Positions 17,614-30,703 are shown, counted from the first letter of the stretch. The stretch is DNA of 64,000 bases from an uncultured SAR86 cluster bacterium (GCA_902625415.1 CACOBG010000001.1:186001-250000); one strand, 5' to 3'. Program-made: numbers and translations. The notes: generated by a model not told the origin, from the letters alone.

Positions 17614-19057
17614 GCCTACTGGATTTAAGGAGTTTCAGAGATCCGTCGAACCATATAGGCCGCCGAAGGAGAGGATTTTGGACTTCAAGGAAATATACAC
17701 TCCGCATGAAGACGAAGGTCTCGAGACGCAAGCTTCAAGATGTATGGATTGTGGAGTTCCTTTTTGTCAGTCTAATGAGGGTTGTCCAGTTTACAATTTA
17801 ATTCCCGAATGGAACGACCTGGTCTATAACGAAAAGTGGGAAGAAGCCTTTTCGAGATTAATGAAAACCAATAATTTTCCGGAAGTAACCGGAAGAGTTT
17901 GCCCTGCTGTTTGCGAGGGAGCATGTGTTTTAGGGATTACAGAAACTCCCGTGACAATAAAGAATTTGGAATTTGCAATTGCCGATAAAGGAATTGAATC
18001 AGGTTGGATAAAACCAGTTATTCCCAATACAAGAACAGACAAAAAAATAGCTATTGTAGGTTCAGGTCCTGCAGGTCTTTCAGCTGCTCAACAACTCAAT
18101 AGCGTTGGTCACTCTATAAATGTATATGAAAGAGCAGACAGAATTGGTGGTCTCATGATGTATGGCATTCCAAATATGAAGCTTGATAAGTCGATTATCG
18201 ACATGCGTGTAGATATCATGGAAAAAGAAGGAATAAAATTTCACACCAACTGCGATGTTGGCGGAAAAGGAAAAAATTCAATATCAATGGAAAAACTTAT
18301 TAAAGAGAATGATATTGTTTTACTTACCACAGGAGCAACTAAGCCAAGAGATTTGCCTATAACAAATAGAGATGGCGAAGGCGTCTATTTCGCCATGGAG
18401 TTTTTGGGTCAAAATACTAAGAGTCTTTTGGATAGTGATTTGAATGACGATGGTTTTATCAATGCAAAAAACAAGGATGTCATTGTTATCGGCGGCGGAG
18501 ATACTGGTAACGACTGTCTGGGTACATCACTAAGACATGGCTGTAAAAGTCTTACAAATTTTGAAATACTTCCTGAACTTCCTAAAGAAAGATTAGATAC
18601 TAACCCTTGGCCTATATTTCCTAGAGTTTACAAAGTTGATTATGGCCATGAAGAATCAAGAGAAGTATTCGGGAAAGATCCAAGAGAATATTCCGTTTCC
18701 GGTAAAGAGTTTTTAAGAGACAAAAATGGGAAACTTACGGGAATCAAAACTGTAAAAGTTGATAAAGACTTCAAAGAAATTAAAGGCACAGAGCAAATTT
18801 GGAAGGCTGATTTGATCCTGCTAGCGATGGGCTTTCTTGGACCTGAAGATTATCTAAATAAAAAATTAAAGCTGGAATTAGATGAAAGGTCTAACTTCAA
18901 GGCAGAACACAATATCCACCAAACTTCCCATCCTAAAGTTTTTGCAGCTGGAGACTGTCGCAGAGGTCAGTCTTTAGTTGTCTGGGCTATCAATGAAGGA
19001 CGAGCTGCAGCTCGAGAAATAGATAAAAAAATTATGGGGACAACTACTCTTATCTAG
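17606..19057 (+). CDS. gltD: glutamate synthase small subunit GltD
   Basis: The 483-residue FAD subunit passes electrons from NADPH to GltB. Cysteines C46, C49, C54, C60 and C99, C103, C107 form the two [4Fe-4S] clusters. The FAD-binding IAIVGSGPAGLSAA lies near 148-161 and the NADPH-binding VIVIGGGDTGNDC near 294-306; AAGDCRRGQSLVVWAINEGR closes the FAD site near the C-terminus. It starts inside the last codons of gltB, so the two subunits are translationally coupled. Its TAG stop interlocks with the stop of the convergent tesB gene across four shared bases. Confidence 0.96.
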   Translation: MGKPTGFKEFQRSVEPYRPPKERILDFKEIYTPHEDEGLETQASRCMDCGVPFCQSNEGCPVYNLIPEWNDLVYNEKWEEAFSRLMKTNNFPEVTGRVCPAVCEGACVLGITETPVTIKNLEFAIADKGIESGWIKPVIPNTRTDKKIAIVGSGPAGLSAAQQLNSVGHSINVYERADRIGGLMMYGIPNMKLDKSIIDMRVDIMEKEGIKFHTNCDVGGKGKNSISMEKLIKENDIVLLTTGATKPRDLPITNRDGEGVYFAMEFLGQNTKSLLDSDLNDDGFINAKNKDVIVIGGGDTGNDCLGTSLRHGCKSLTNFEILPELPKERLDTNPWPIFPRVYKVDYGHEESREVFGKDPREYSVSGKEFLRDKNGKLTGIKTVKVDKDFKEIKGTEQIWKADLILLAMGFLGPEDYLNKKLKLELDERSNFKAEHNIHQTSHPKVFAAGDCRRGQSLVVWAINEGRAAAREIDKKIMGTTTLI

Positions 19058-19938
19058 GTTTTTTTGTTTTTTATTTGCCTCATGAGGCCCTCTTGAATAG
19101 CTGAGGCTACCAGCTTTCCATCTTCTGTATAAACAGTTCCCCTGTTGAAGCCTTTGGCATTACTTGCACTTGGACTATCTGTAACATACAAGAGCCACTC
19201 ATCCGCTCTAAAAGGTCTATGAAACCACATGGCATGATCTATGCTTGCTGACATAACTCTTCTGTTCATACCTCCCCAACTTATACCATGAGGAAGTTGA
19301 GCGGTGCTTAGTAACCCGAAATCTGAAGCATACGCCAGAATATTTTGATGAACCAAAATATCATCCGGCAGCTTGCCGTTGGCTTTCATCCAGGTGTGTT
19401 TGTAAGGAGGTTTCTTTTCTGAATTCAGAGGGCTATATTGTTCTACCGTTCGAAGTTCAACGGCTTTTTCTCTAAGAAAACCATCTCTAAACTCTTTTGG
19501 TATTTCATCTATCATAGATTCTCTTAGTTCTCTTTCACTCTGCAAATCATTTGGTCCTGGCACATCGGGCATGTCGAATTGATGTTCAAAACCTCCTTCA
19601 TCAATTTGAAAAGAGACAATCATATTAAATATAACTTCACCGTTTTGTATTGCGTCCACGGTTCTAGTCGTAAAACTTCCACCGTCTCTTATTCTCACAA
19701 CGTTGTAGACTATTGGCATATCAATTCTGCCGGGCCTTAAAAAATATGCATGGAAAGAATGAGCATACCTCTTTTCTTCTATGGTGTTGTAAGCGGCGCT
19801 AAGAGATTGACCAAGAACTTGTCCACCAAAAACTCTCCCCCAGGCAGTTTTTTCACATTCGCCTCGATATAGATTTTCCTCAAGCCTTTCGAGGTTTAGG
19901 GTCTCTACCAAGTCGTCTAAACTTTTTTGTGTTGACAT
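19054..19938 (-). CDS. tesB: acyl-CoA thioesterase II TesB
   Basis: A 294-residue double-hotdog thioesterase that hydrolyses medium and long acyl-CoAs. The first hotdog has RVFGGQVLGQSLSAA near 36-50 and SFHAYFLRPG near 81-90. The second has SASIDHAMWFHRPFRADEWLLY near 231-252 and ends with GKLVASAIQEGLMR, holding the family's Asp, Thr and Gln catalytic set. It lies 3 bases downstream of cysE on the minus strand and so may be cotranscribed with it. Its stop interlocks with gltD. Confidence 0.93.
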   Translation of the reverse strand: MSTQKSLDDLVETLNLERLEENLYRGECEKTAWGRVFGGQVLGQSLSAAYNTIEEKRYAHSFHAYFLRPGRIDMPIVYNVVRIRDGGSFTTRTVDAIQNGEVIFNMIVSFQIDEGGFEHQFDMPDVPGPNDLQSERELRESMIDEIPKEFRDGFLREKAVELRTVEQYSPLNSEKKPPYKHTWMKANGKLPDDILVHQNILAYASDFGLLSTAQLPHGISWGGMNRRVMSASIDHAMWFHRPFRADEWLLYVTDSPSASNAKGFNRGTVYTEDGKLVASAIQEGLMRQIKNKKT

Positions 19939-19941
19939 GAT

Positions 19942-20724
19942 TTAAGTTTCTTCTATGGTGTGATCAACATCAGTTGCTGGTTTTTCAGAAGACGGTTTAC
20001 CGACGACTATTGCCGGAACACCGGCAACTGTTGTATTTGCCTCTACATCCGAAAGCACTACGCTGCCGGCAGCAACTTTGGCGCCCTTTCCAATTTCAAC
20101 ATTGCCTAAAATTTGTGCCGCAGAGCTTATCAAAACTCCTTCACGAACTTTTGGATGTCTATCTCCAGTCTCTTTTCCTGTACCTCCCAGAGTAACTCCT
20201 TGAAAAATTGATACATCATTTTCAATTACTGAGGTCTCTCCAATTACAATCCCAGTTGCATGATCCAACATCACTCCATGTCCTATTTCAGCCTTTGGAT
20301 GAATATCTACCTCATATATGGCAGAACTCCTGCTTTGGATGAAATATGCGAAAACTTCTTGATTTGCTTTGATGAAATAATTTGCGATTCTGTGAGCTTG
20401 TAATGCAGCAAATCCTTTTGAAAATAATAATGTAAATACAAAACCGCTTGATGCAGGATCCCTATCCTTTACTGCCTTTAAGTCAATGACAGCTTTTTCT
20501 AAAAAATCGCTATTAGAAAAGACTTCATTAAATTTATCTTTCAAAATTTCAGACGAATATTCTTTTGTAGCTAATTCATCTGCAAGTTTTGCTGATAAAG
20601 AATTATCTAAGCCGTTGCAAGATAAAATCTTTTTCTGAAAAAAAATTTCTGATTCTGGTTCTAAGGAAATTTTATTTTTGCTTTCTTTGAGAATCTCAGC
20701 CCAAATTTCTTCTACAATAGTCAT
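19942..20724 (-). CDS. cysE: serine O-acetyltransferase CysE
   Basis: The enzyme acetylates serine, committing it to cysteine synthesis. It has 260 residues, close to E. coli CysE. The N-terminal helical domain contains DLKAVKDRDPASSGFV, and a left-handed beta-helix of hexapeptide repeats follows from about residue 145: DIHPKAEIGHGVMLDHATGIVIGE carries the catalytic Asp/His pair, and GVTLGGTGKETGDRHPK binds CoA. The C-terminal tail ends DVDHTIEET, not the terminal Ile that docks into CysK in enterics, so complex formation with CysK is uncertain. It is divergent from the CobS-like gene. Confidence 0.95.
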   Translation of the reverse strand: MTIVEEIWAEILKESKNKISLEPESEIFFQKKILSCNGLDNSLSAKLADELATKEYSSEILKDKFNEVFSNSDFLEKAVIDLKAVKDRDPASSGFVFTLLFSKGFAALQAHRIANYFIKANQEVFAYFIQSRSSAIYEVDIHPKAEIGHGVMLDHATGIVIGETSVIENDVSIFQGVTLGGTGKETGDRHPKVREGVLISSAAQILGNVEIGKGAKVAAGSVVLSDVEANTTVAGVPAIVVGKPSSEKPATDVDHTIEET

Positions 20725-20803
20725 AGGATAATTTTTTAAGACGCAAGTCTAAGGCAAGTTAACTCAAAATTATATATTTTCTTGCTGTTTTTTTTTAAAA
20801 AAG

Positions 20804-20822
20804 GATAATGATCATTCACTTT
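20804..20822. promoter_or_regulatory. weak Fur-box-like sequence before the CobST operon
   Basis: The 19 bases GATAATGATCATTCACTTT match the classical Fur box at 12 positions by my count and contain the perfect palindrome AATGATCATT. The site is 17 bases before the CobS-like ATG. The match is far weaker than the box at 63479-63499, so this is a suggestion only. If real, it would tie the operon to iron supply. Confidence 0.25.
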
Positions 20823-20838
20823 TAGAACCAATTAGCAT

Positions 20839-21825
20839 ATGAAATTCGATAATTTTTCAATCCAGGAACCAGATGCGAATGTTAAGGTCAAGAATACCTT
20901 TGAAATAGATTCTGATTTAAAAGTAGATTCCTTTTCAGAAAGTAATGAATATGTTCCAAAGTTGGACGCTGACTACTGTTTTGACAAAGCTACTACTCTT
21001 TCTATACTTGCCGGTTTTCAAAATAATAGAAGAGTCATGGTTCAAGGACTTCATGGTTCAGGAAAGTCAACTCACATTGAACAAGTTGCAGCAAGGTTAA
21101 ATTGGCCTTGTATTAGAATAAATTTAGACAGTCATATCAGCAGAATAGATTTATTAGGTAAAGATGTAATTGCCATTGAAAATAGTAAACAAATAACAAA
21201 ATTTCAAGAAGGTATTCTACCTTGGGCTATTCAAAATCCAGTTGCTTTGGTATTTGATGAATATGATGCTGGTAGACCAGATGTAATGTTTGTCATACAA
21301 AGAGTTTTAGAGGTTGAAGGTAAACTTACTCTTTTAGATCAAAACAGGGTACTTACCCCTCATCCTTATTTTAGACTTTTTGCTACTGCAAATACTGTGG
21401 GCTTGGGAGATAGCACAGGTCTTTATCATGGGACTCAACAGATTAATCAAGGTCAAATGGATAGATGGCACATTGTTTCCCCGCTGAACTATCTTGCTGA
21501 AGATTTGGAACTAAAAGTAATTATTTCAAAAGTTAAAGAGCTAAATAACAAAAAAGGTCAATCTATTGTGAAAGCAATGATTTCACTTGCTAATTTAACG
21601 AGAGAAGGTTTTAAAAATGGAGATATTTCTAATCTGATGTCACCGAGAACCGTTATCAGTTGGGCGGAAAACTATTCTATTTTTAATGATATTGGGAATT
21701 CGTTTGAATTAAGTTTCTTGAATAAATGTGATGAAACTGAGAAGTCAATAATTGCAGAGTACTTTCAAAGATGCTTTGATTCAGAAACTAGCGATTCTAT
21801 TTTAAATTTAGTCGAGCAAGCTTGA
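20839..21825 (+). CDS. cobS: CobS-like AAA+ ATPase (MoxR/cobaltochelatase subunit family)
   Basis: A 328-residue AAA+ protein. Walker A GLHGSGKS is at 70-77, Walker B ALVFDEYD at 136-143, sensor 1 FATANT at 181-186 and the arginine finger in QMDRW at 209. The length and the [22 protein letters not shown] segment are those of CobS, the ATPase that with CobT drives cobalt insertion by CobN in aerobic B12 synthesis. No cobN or other B12 gene is present in the window. The stop overlaps the CobT-like start by 4 bases. Paired MoxR-type and VWA proteins also activate other metalloenzymes (NorQ/NorD, CbbQ/CbbO), so the client here is open. Confidence 0.85.
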   Translation: MKFDNFSIQEPDANVKVKNTFEIDSDLKVDSFSESNEYVPKLDADYCFDKATTLSILAGFQNNRRVMVQGLHGSGKSTHIEQVAARLNWPCIRINLDSHISRIDLLGKDVIAIENSKQITKFQEGILPWAIQNPVALVFDEYDAGRPDVMFVIQRVLEVEGKLTLLDQNRVLTPHPYFRLFATANTVGLGDSTGLYHGTQQINQGQMDRWHIVSPLNYLAEDLELKVIISKVKELNNKKGQSIVKAMISLANLTREGFKNGDISNLMSPRTVISWAENYSIFNDIGNSFELSFLNKCDETEKSIIAEYFQRCFDSETSDSILNLVEQA

Positions 21826-23573
21826 GCCAAAAATCTACTGAACAAAACGTCAAAGATGTAATTAGTGCTTCCAGTAGAGCAATATCTAAAGATAAGGATC
21901 TTAGTCTTGAAGTAAATTATCTTCAGCAAGTTGCTGAACCTGGACATAATCTTCGGGAAAATATTGAATCCATACAACTTTCAAGAGGAGATGCAGACAG
22001 ACAAGCTCTTTTACAAAAATATAGATTACTCGAGAAGCCATTAAAAAGGACTGGAATTTCTGAGCTGGATTTTCTCCTTAAAGATTTTGAAGCCATAAGG
22101 TCAGAAATTTTAGGTTCGAAAGAGTTTTTAGGTGTAAAACAAAATCTTAGAAATTTATTCTTAAAAAATCTTTCTCAACAAACTGTTGAAAGCAAACAAG
22201 ATGCTTTAAAAATAGCTGTTGAAATAAGCCTAAAAAATAAACTTTTAAAACAAAAAAATAATAAGCTAGAAGAGGTTTTCCTAAAACCTTGGGAAAAAAC
22301 ACTTTCTGAAGTGGAGTCGGATTTTAAGTTAGCAGAAAAACATTTAACAGATAAAGAAAAATTTAATGAGCATTTAATATCCTTATTTAAAAAATTAGGT
22401 TTTGAATTCGAAGAACCCGAACAAGAAGAACCTAAATCTGATACTGAAGAAGAAAATGAAGACAATGAAGAGGATGGTACTTCTGATCAAGAACAAGAAG
22501 ATCAACCCGATAACGATTCATCAGAAGTAGATGATGAAAGTGAAAGTGAAATCGAAGATTTTGAAATTGAAGAAGGAGATGTTGATGATACAGAAGATTG
22601 GGTTGAAAACAGATCAAAACTAGAAGAATTAATTGCTCTTAATCAAAATAAAGAATATAAGGTTTTTTGTAGAGATTTTGATGAGGTTGTAGATGCTGAA
22701 AACTTGTGCTCTTCAGAGGAATTAAAAAGGTTAAGAGATAGATTGGATCAATTGATTGACCCTTCAAAGTCTGTAATAGCAAAATTAGCTAACAGACTGC
22801 AAAGGTTGCTTCTAGCGCAGCAAAGACGTTCATGGGAGTTTGATAAAGAAGAAGGTATTTTGGATTCTTCTAAATTACATAAGATCATTACAGACCCGTT
22901 AACACCCCTAAGTTTTAAAACAGAAAAAGAGACATCTTTCAAAGATACTGTTTTAACTATGTTGGTTGATAGCTCTGGGTCAATGAGAGGAAGGTCAATG
23001 ACTACAGCTGCCATATCTGCTGATATTATTGGGTCAACTTTGGATAAATGTAATATCAAAACTGAAATCCTTGGCTTTACAACAAAACATTGGAAGGGAG
23101 GAGATAGTCGAAAGCTTTGGGTTGAATGTGGGAAACCAAGTTCTCCTGGCAGGCTTAATGACTTAAGACATATTATCTTCAAACCAGCTGACCTAGCCTG
23201 GAGAAGAGCTAAAAAAAATCTAGGCTTGATGCTTCGAGAAGGCCTTCTCAAAGAAAATGTTGATGGTGAAGCTCTCTTATGGGCTTCTTCAAGATTGATG
23301 AAAAGACCAGAACAAAGAAAAATACTCATGGTTATTTCGGATGGGGCACCAGTAGACGACAGCACTTTATCCACAAATTCAACCAGCTATTTGGATAATC
23401 ATTTGAAACAGGTGATTTCTGAAATTGAAGATCGAACTGAACTCGAATTAATAGCAATAGGAATAGGGCATGATGTTACAAAGTATTACAGAAAAGCTGT
23501 AACAATTCATAGAGCTGAAGAACTTGGAAACGTAATGTTGGAACAATTAACCGACCTTTTTCAAGAGAAATAA
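21822..23573 (+). CDS. cobT: CobT-like VWA-domain protein
   Basis: A 583-residue partner of the CobS-like ATPase, starting at a TTG within the 4-base overlap. A helical N-terminal region is followed by a strongly acidic linker (about residues 196-260, mostly Glu and Asp). A C-terminal von Willebrand A domain carries the MIDAS motif DSSGSM at 383-388. [30 protein letters not shown] and [13 protein letters not shown] follow CobT closely. In the cobaltochelatase the MIDAS site links the AAA+ ring to the chelatase subunit. The di-iron protein gene follows 37 bases downstream, so it is the obvious candidate client. Confidence 0.86.
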   Translation: MSQKSTEQNVKDVISASSRAISKDKDLSLEVNYLQQVAEPGHNLRENIESIQLSRGDADRQALLQKYRLLEKPLKRTGISELDFLLKDFEAIRSEILGSKEFLGVKQNLRNLFLKNLSQQTVESKQDALKIAVEISLKNKLLKQKNNKLEEVFLKPWEKTLSEVESDFKLAEKHLTDKEKFNEHLISLFKKLGFEFEEPEQEEPKSDTEEENEDNEEDGTSDQEQEDQPDNDSSEVDDESESEIEDFEIEEGDVDDTEDWVENRSKLEELIALNQNKEYKVFCRDFDEVVDAENLCSSEELKRLRDRLDQLIDPSKSVIAKLANRLQRLLLAQQRRSWEFDKEEGILDSSKLHKIITDPLTPLSFKTEKETSFKDTVLTMLVDSSGSMRGRSMTTAAISADIIGSTLDKCNIKTEILGFTTKHWKGGDSRKLWVECGKPSSPGRLNDLRHIIFKPADLAWRRAKKNLGLMLREGLLKENVDGEALLWASSRLMKRPEQRKILMVISDGAPVDDSTLSTNSTSYLDNHLKQVISEIEDRTELELIAIGIGHDVTKYYRKAVTIHRAEELGNVMLEQLTDLFQEK

Positions 23574-23610
23574 GGTTTGGAATTATTGAAAAGAAGCTTA
23601 TAATTTAGAT

Positions 23611-24759
23611 ATGAAAATTACAAATGTAGACGGACCTCCTGGATTTCAGGAGTTTGATGATATTGAAGATCGTATGACTTCAGAGCATGTTGAAGATGTT
23701 AGAGAAATTTTCAACACCCCATTAACTGGATCTTATAACTGGGATTACACTGTTGCTGATAACAGAATCAAAAGGCTATATGAATTAGGAAAAGAACTAA
23801 ATTGGAATGGTTCAATAGATCTTGATTGGTCTAATCACATAAAGCGCGGTGAACTCCCGGTAAAACCTGAATTTGATGATTTAGGAAATGTATATCCTGA
23901 ATATAATGACATGTCAGAAGATGAAAAGATGGAAGTTAGTTGGCATGCATCTGCCTGGGGCTTAAGCCAATTCTTACACGGAGAGCAAGGAGCTCTTTTA
24001 GTTGCTTCTCAACTTGTATCTTGTGCACCGACTTATCAAGCAAAACTATATGCTGCTTCTCAATGTTTTGATGAAGCTAGGCACGTAGAAGTATTCAACA
24101 GATACTTACAAGATGTGATGGGAATGTCTTATCCTATTTCACCTAGTCTTAAGGCGCTGCTAGATAAAGGTCTTACCGATCCCAGATGGGACCTCAAATT
24201 TATTGCAATGCAAATAATTATTGAAGGCTTAGCTCTAGCTGCTTTTCAATCTACAAAAATGAGTACAAGCTGTCCATTGCTTAGAGATTTAACTCACTAT
24301 GTTATACGTGACGAGGCAAGGCATGTTACTTTTGGTATAAATTACCTAGAAGATTTCAATAAAACTTTGTCTGAAGATGAAATTGAAGATCGAGCTAGAT
24401 TTGCATATGAAGCATGTGTAATTATGAGAGACAGAATACAAAATTACGAATTAGGTAAGAAATTTTTTGGCTACTCTGAACAAGAAGCAAGAGAAGCGAT
24501 TCTAAAATCTGGTGTCAACGATGACTTTAGAGGCTTATTGTTTAATAGAGTTATGCCTAATTTGAAGAAGATTGGCCTCTTAACAGAATCTGTTCGTCCT
24601 CTTTACGACGAATTAGGTCTATTAGAATACGAAGTTGCCCCAAGTGATTTCGAAATTGATTGGGCTGAAATTTCCAAACCTTTAGAATCTTCTGATGAGA
24701 TAGAAACTCAAGCAGATGAACAAGCTGAAGTGATTAAGGAAATGTTCCATAATCATTAA
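23611..24759 (+). CDS. ferritin-like di-iron carboxylate protein, probable oxygenase or reductase
   Basis: A 382-residue helical protein with a complete set of carboxylate-bridged di-iron ligands: E125 in LHGEQG, E155 and H158 in FDEARH, E205 in IIIEGLAL, and E235 and H238 in IRDEARH. The order E, ExxH, E, ExxH is that of ribonucleotide reductase R2, fatty acid desaturases and bacterial multicomponent monooxygenases. No R2-type radical tyrosine could be identified with certainty. There is no signal peptide or membrane segment. It follows cobT closely and is probably cotranscribed. I do not recognise the family's substrate; a ferritin-like oxygenase is the safest call. Confidence 0.75.
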   Translation: MKITNVDGPPGFQEFDDIEDRMTSEHVEDVREIFNTPLTGSYNWDYTVADNRIKRLYELGKELNWNGSIDLDWSNHIKRGELPVKPEFDDLGNVYPEYNDMSEDEKMEVSWHASAWGLSQFLHGEQGALLVASQLVSCAPTYQAKLYAASQCFDEARHVEVFNRYLQDVMGMSYPISPSLKALLDKGLTDPRWDLKFIAMQIIIEGLALAAFQSTKMSTSCPLLRDLTHYVIRDEARHVTFGINYLEDFNKTLSEDEIEDRARFAYEACVIMRDRIQNYELGKKFFGYSEQEAREAILKSGVNDDFRGLLFNRVMPNLKKIGLLTESVRPLYDELGLLEYEVAPSDFEIDWAEISKPLESSDEIETQADEQAEVIKEMFHNH

Positions 24760-24779
24760 TTTCTAAAGAATTAATTTCT

Positions 24780-24815
24780 CATCACTTTGAATAACTTTGC
24801 TTTTTCAAAGTGATG
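24780..24815. terminator. 12-bp perfect inverted repeat after the di-iron gene
   Basis: CATCACTTTGAA at 24780-24791 and TTCAAAGTGATG at 24804-24815 are perfect inverted arms around a 12-base loop. The repeat starts 20 bases after the di-iron gene stop. No clean T-run follows, only TCTATATTCTTTT, so it could be a terminator, a transcript-stabilising hairpin or an operator for the next gene. It marks a boundary between the CobST operon and the pantothenate kinase gene. Confidence 0.5.
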
Positions 24816-24849
24816 AAATCTATATTCTTTTAAAAATCGTTCACTCAAA

Positions 24850-25653
24850 ATGGATACCGCTGATATAGGAATTGATTTTGGAATAACTAATTCTGATATT
24901 GTTATCAATTCTAATAATAATTTTTCTTATAAATCTTTAAGAAGTGAAAAAAATATTCATTTATCTTTAAATAACATATTAAAAAGCATCCAGAAAGAAT
25001 CAAAAATCAAAAGTATCTCAGTAACTGGAGGAAAACATTTGGATCTTCCTGATAATTTTGATGGTAAAAAGATAGTAAAAAAAAATGAGATAGATTGCAT
25101 TGGATTTGGAGCAAAGAAAATATCTCAGCTAGATTCAAATTTTTTAGTCTTAAGCTGCGGATCAGGGACTGCATGTGTCGCTTATGAAAATGAAACCGCT
25201 ACTCATCTTGGAGGAACCGGTCTGGGAGGCGGTACAATTAGAGGGTTATGCAAGTTAGCAGCTCAAATAGATGATCCTGATGAGATAGACGATTTATCTA
25301 AAAAAGGGAGTCAAATAGGAGATTACACTTTAAAAGACGTAATATCCGGACCTATAGGAAATTTGCCAGAAGATAGTATTGCTGTTCATCTAGGAAATTT
25401 AGACATGATGGATAAACTAGAAAAAGAGGATATTTGCAGATCTATCATTTTTCTTGTTGCAACAAATATTGCAAGGCTAGCTGTCACTACAGCTCTGGCA
25501 GCCAAATTAAATAAAATAGTGGTTGTAGGGAGATCTCCTAGTTATTCTTTATTCAAGGAAATTCTTACAAAATGGATTAGGTTCTCAGGTTTAGAAGTGG
25601 TCTTTCCTGAAAATGGAGAATTCGCTACAGCGTTAGGTACTTTAGAAAGTTAA
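24850..25653 (+). CDS. coaW: type II pantothenate kinase (fumble/CoaW family)
   Basis: A 267-residue ASKHA-fold kinase for the first step from pantothenate to CoA. The phosphate loop is DIGIDFGITNSDIV (residues 5-18), NEIDCIGFGAKK supplies the likely catalytic acid, and LSCGSGTACVAY and GGTGLGGGTIRGL form the other nucleotide loops. Type II enzymes are known from eukaryotes and from some Firmicutes such as Staphylococcus, and are unusual in gammaproteobacteria, which normally carry CoaA or CoaX. The stop codon is 6 bases from the 3' end of the convergent 5S rRNA gene. Confidence 0.8.
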   Translation: MDTADIGIDFGITNSDIVINSNNNFSYKSLRSEKNIHLSLNNILKSIQKESKIKSISVTGGKHLDLPDNFDGKKIVKKNEIDCIGFGAKKISQLDSNFLVLSCGSGTACVAYENETATHLGGTGLGGGTIRGLCKLAAQIDDPDEIDDLSKKGSQIGDYTLKDVISGPIGNLPEDSIAVHLGNLDMMDKLEKEDICRSIIFLVATNIARLAVTTALAAKLNKIVVVGRSPSYSLFKEILTKWIRFSGLEVVFPENGEFATALGTLES

Positions 25654-25659
25654 CTAGAA

Positions 25660-25775
25660 GCCCGACGATGTCCTACTCTCGCATGGACGCACCACACTAC
25701 CATCGGCGCTAAGTGGTTTCACTTCTGAGTTCGGGATGGAGTCAGGTGGGACACACTTGCTAATGTCATCGGGCA
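25660..25775 (-). rRNA. rrf: 5S ribosomal RNA
   Basis: Read on the minus strand the gene begins TGCCCGATGACATT, contains the conserved CCGAACTCAGAAGTGAAA and GCGCCGATGGTAGTGTGG segments, and ends with GAGAGTAGGACATCGTCGGGC, whose last bases pair with the 5' end. It is the last gene of the rRNA operon. No terminator hairpin is visible beyond it, because the convergent pantothenate kinase gene ends 6 bases away. Confidence 0.95.
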
Positions 25776-25824
25776 AAATTCTAGTTTCGTATTGTAGATC
25801 CTTTGTTTAATTTCAGCGTTATTA

Positions 25825-25846
25825 AACTTTATTAATATAAAGTATT
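25825..25846 (-). repeat. 23S processing stem, 3' arm
   Basis: This 22-base segment just beyond the 23S 3' end is complementary, at 21 of 22 positions, to 28752-28773 just before the 23S 5' end. The two would form the long helix cut by RNase III during rRNA maturation. Confidence 0.75.
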
Positions 25847-25849
25847 AAG

Positions 25850-28749
<2,900 letters not shown>

Positions 28750-28751
28750 AA

Positions 28752-28773
28752 AATACTTTAAATTAATAAAGTT
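28752..28773 (-). repeat. 23S processing stem, 5' arm
   Basis: Partner of 25825-25846, with 21 of 22 bases complementary. It lies immediately upstream of the 23S 5' end in the transcribed direction. Confidence 0.75.
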
Positions 28774-28813
28774 AAGTCTTTCGAATAATAAGCGCCAAAA
28801 TTTGCCATTAGCA

Positions 28814-28897
28814 TTTTAAGATAATTATCTTAAAACTTGGTGTACTAATAATTGATAACATAAATTATTAGTATCGTAACTAAATAAATTTAGTTAC
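28814..28897 (-). repeat. three perfect inverted repeats in the 16S-23S spacer in place of tRNA genes
   Basis: The spacer (28750-28999) has no tRNA-like sequence. It holds three consecutive perfect inverted repeats: a 22-base AT palindrome at 28814-28835, arms TACTAATAATT and AATTATTAGTA at 28843-28853 and 28863-28873 around a 9-base loop, and arms GTAACTAAAT and ATTTAGTTAC at 28876-28885 and 28888-28897. Each can fold as a hairpin in the precursor RNA. Gammaproteobacterial spacers usually carry tRNA-Ile and tRNA-Ala or tRNA-Glu at this place. Confidence 0.8.
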
Positions 28898-28911
28898 TGG
28901 ATCAACAATAC

Positions 28912-28923
28912 TTTTAAAGAACA
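28912..28923 (-). promoter_or_regulatory. boxA antitermination element in the spacer
   Basis: The minus strand reads TGTTCTTTAAAA, matching the gammaproteobacterial boxA TGCTCTTTAACA. The same 12 bases occur in the leader at 30659-30670. BoxA recruits NusB-S10 so that the untranslated transcript escapes Rho. Confidence 0.75.
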
Positions 28924-28953
28924 CATCACTTATTTTCCTATGAAAATAGTAAG

Positions 28954-28974
28954 ACAAGTAATTCGAACGGACAC
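28954..28974 (-). repeat. 16S processing stem, 3' arm
   Basis: The segment pairs with 30632-30652 upstream of 16S at 18 of 21 positions, centred on CAAGTAATTCG and CGAATTACTTG. It would form the RNase III stem enclosing 16S rRNA. Confidence 0.75.
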
Positions 28975-28999
28975 TCACAATAAAAGTCGTGTAATTTGT

Positions 29000-30533
<1,534 letters not shown>

Positions 30534-30631
30534 AATTAAACGATTATTTTTTTTAAAAAAATAATAAAAAATGGGTGACTATCAAATTTTGATAATCTAA
30601 AAATTGACACTAACCTTTATTAAAATGGTAA

Positions 30632-30652
30632 GTGCCCGCACGAATTACTTGT
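30632..30652 (-). repeat. 16S processing stem, 5' arm
   Basis: The leader arm that pairs with 28954-28974 at 18 of 21 positions. The leader between here and the 16S 5' end also holds short AT hairpins such as TATCAAA-T-TTTGATA. Confidence 0.75.
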
Positions 30653-30658
30653 TAATTG

Positions 30659-30670
30659 TTTTAAAGAACA
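30659..30670 (-). promoter_or_regulatory. boxA antitermination element in the rRNA leader
   Basis: The minus strand reads TGTTCTTTAAAA, identical to the copy in the 16S-23S spacer. It lies about 35 bases downstream of the -10 element, as expected for an rrn leader boxA. Confidence 0.8.
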
Positions 30671-30703
30671 CCCGAACCTATTTTTCTTAGGCACGAGCGA
30701 GCG

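Noticed and set aside
22748..23374. 208-codon minus-strand ORF inside the CobT-like gene
   Set aside because: It is fully antisense to the conserved VWA domain, has no motif of its own, and its length follows from codon bias of the real gene.
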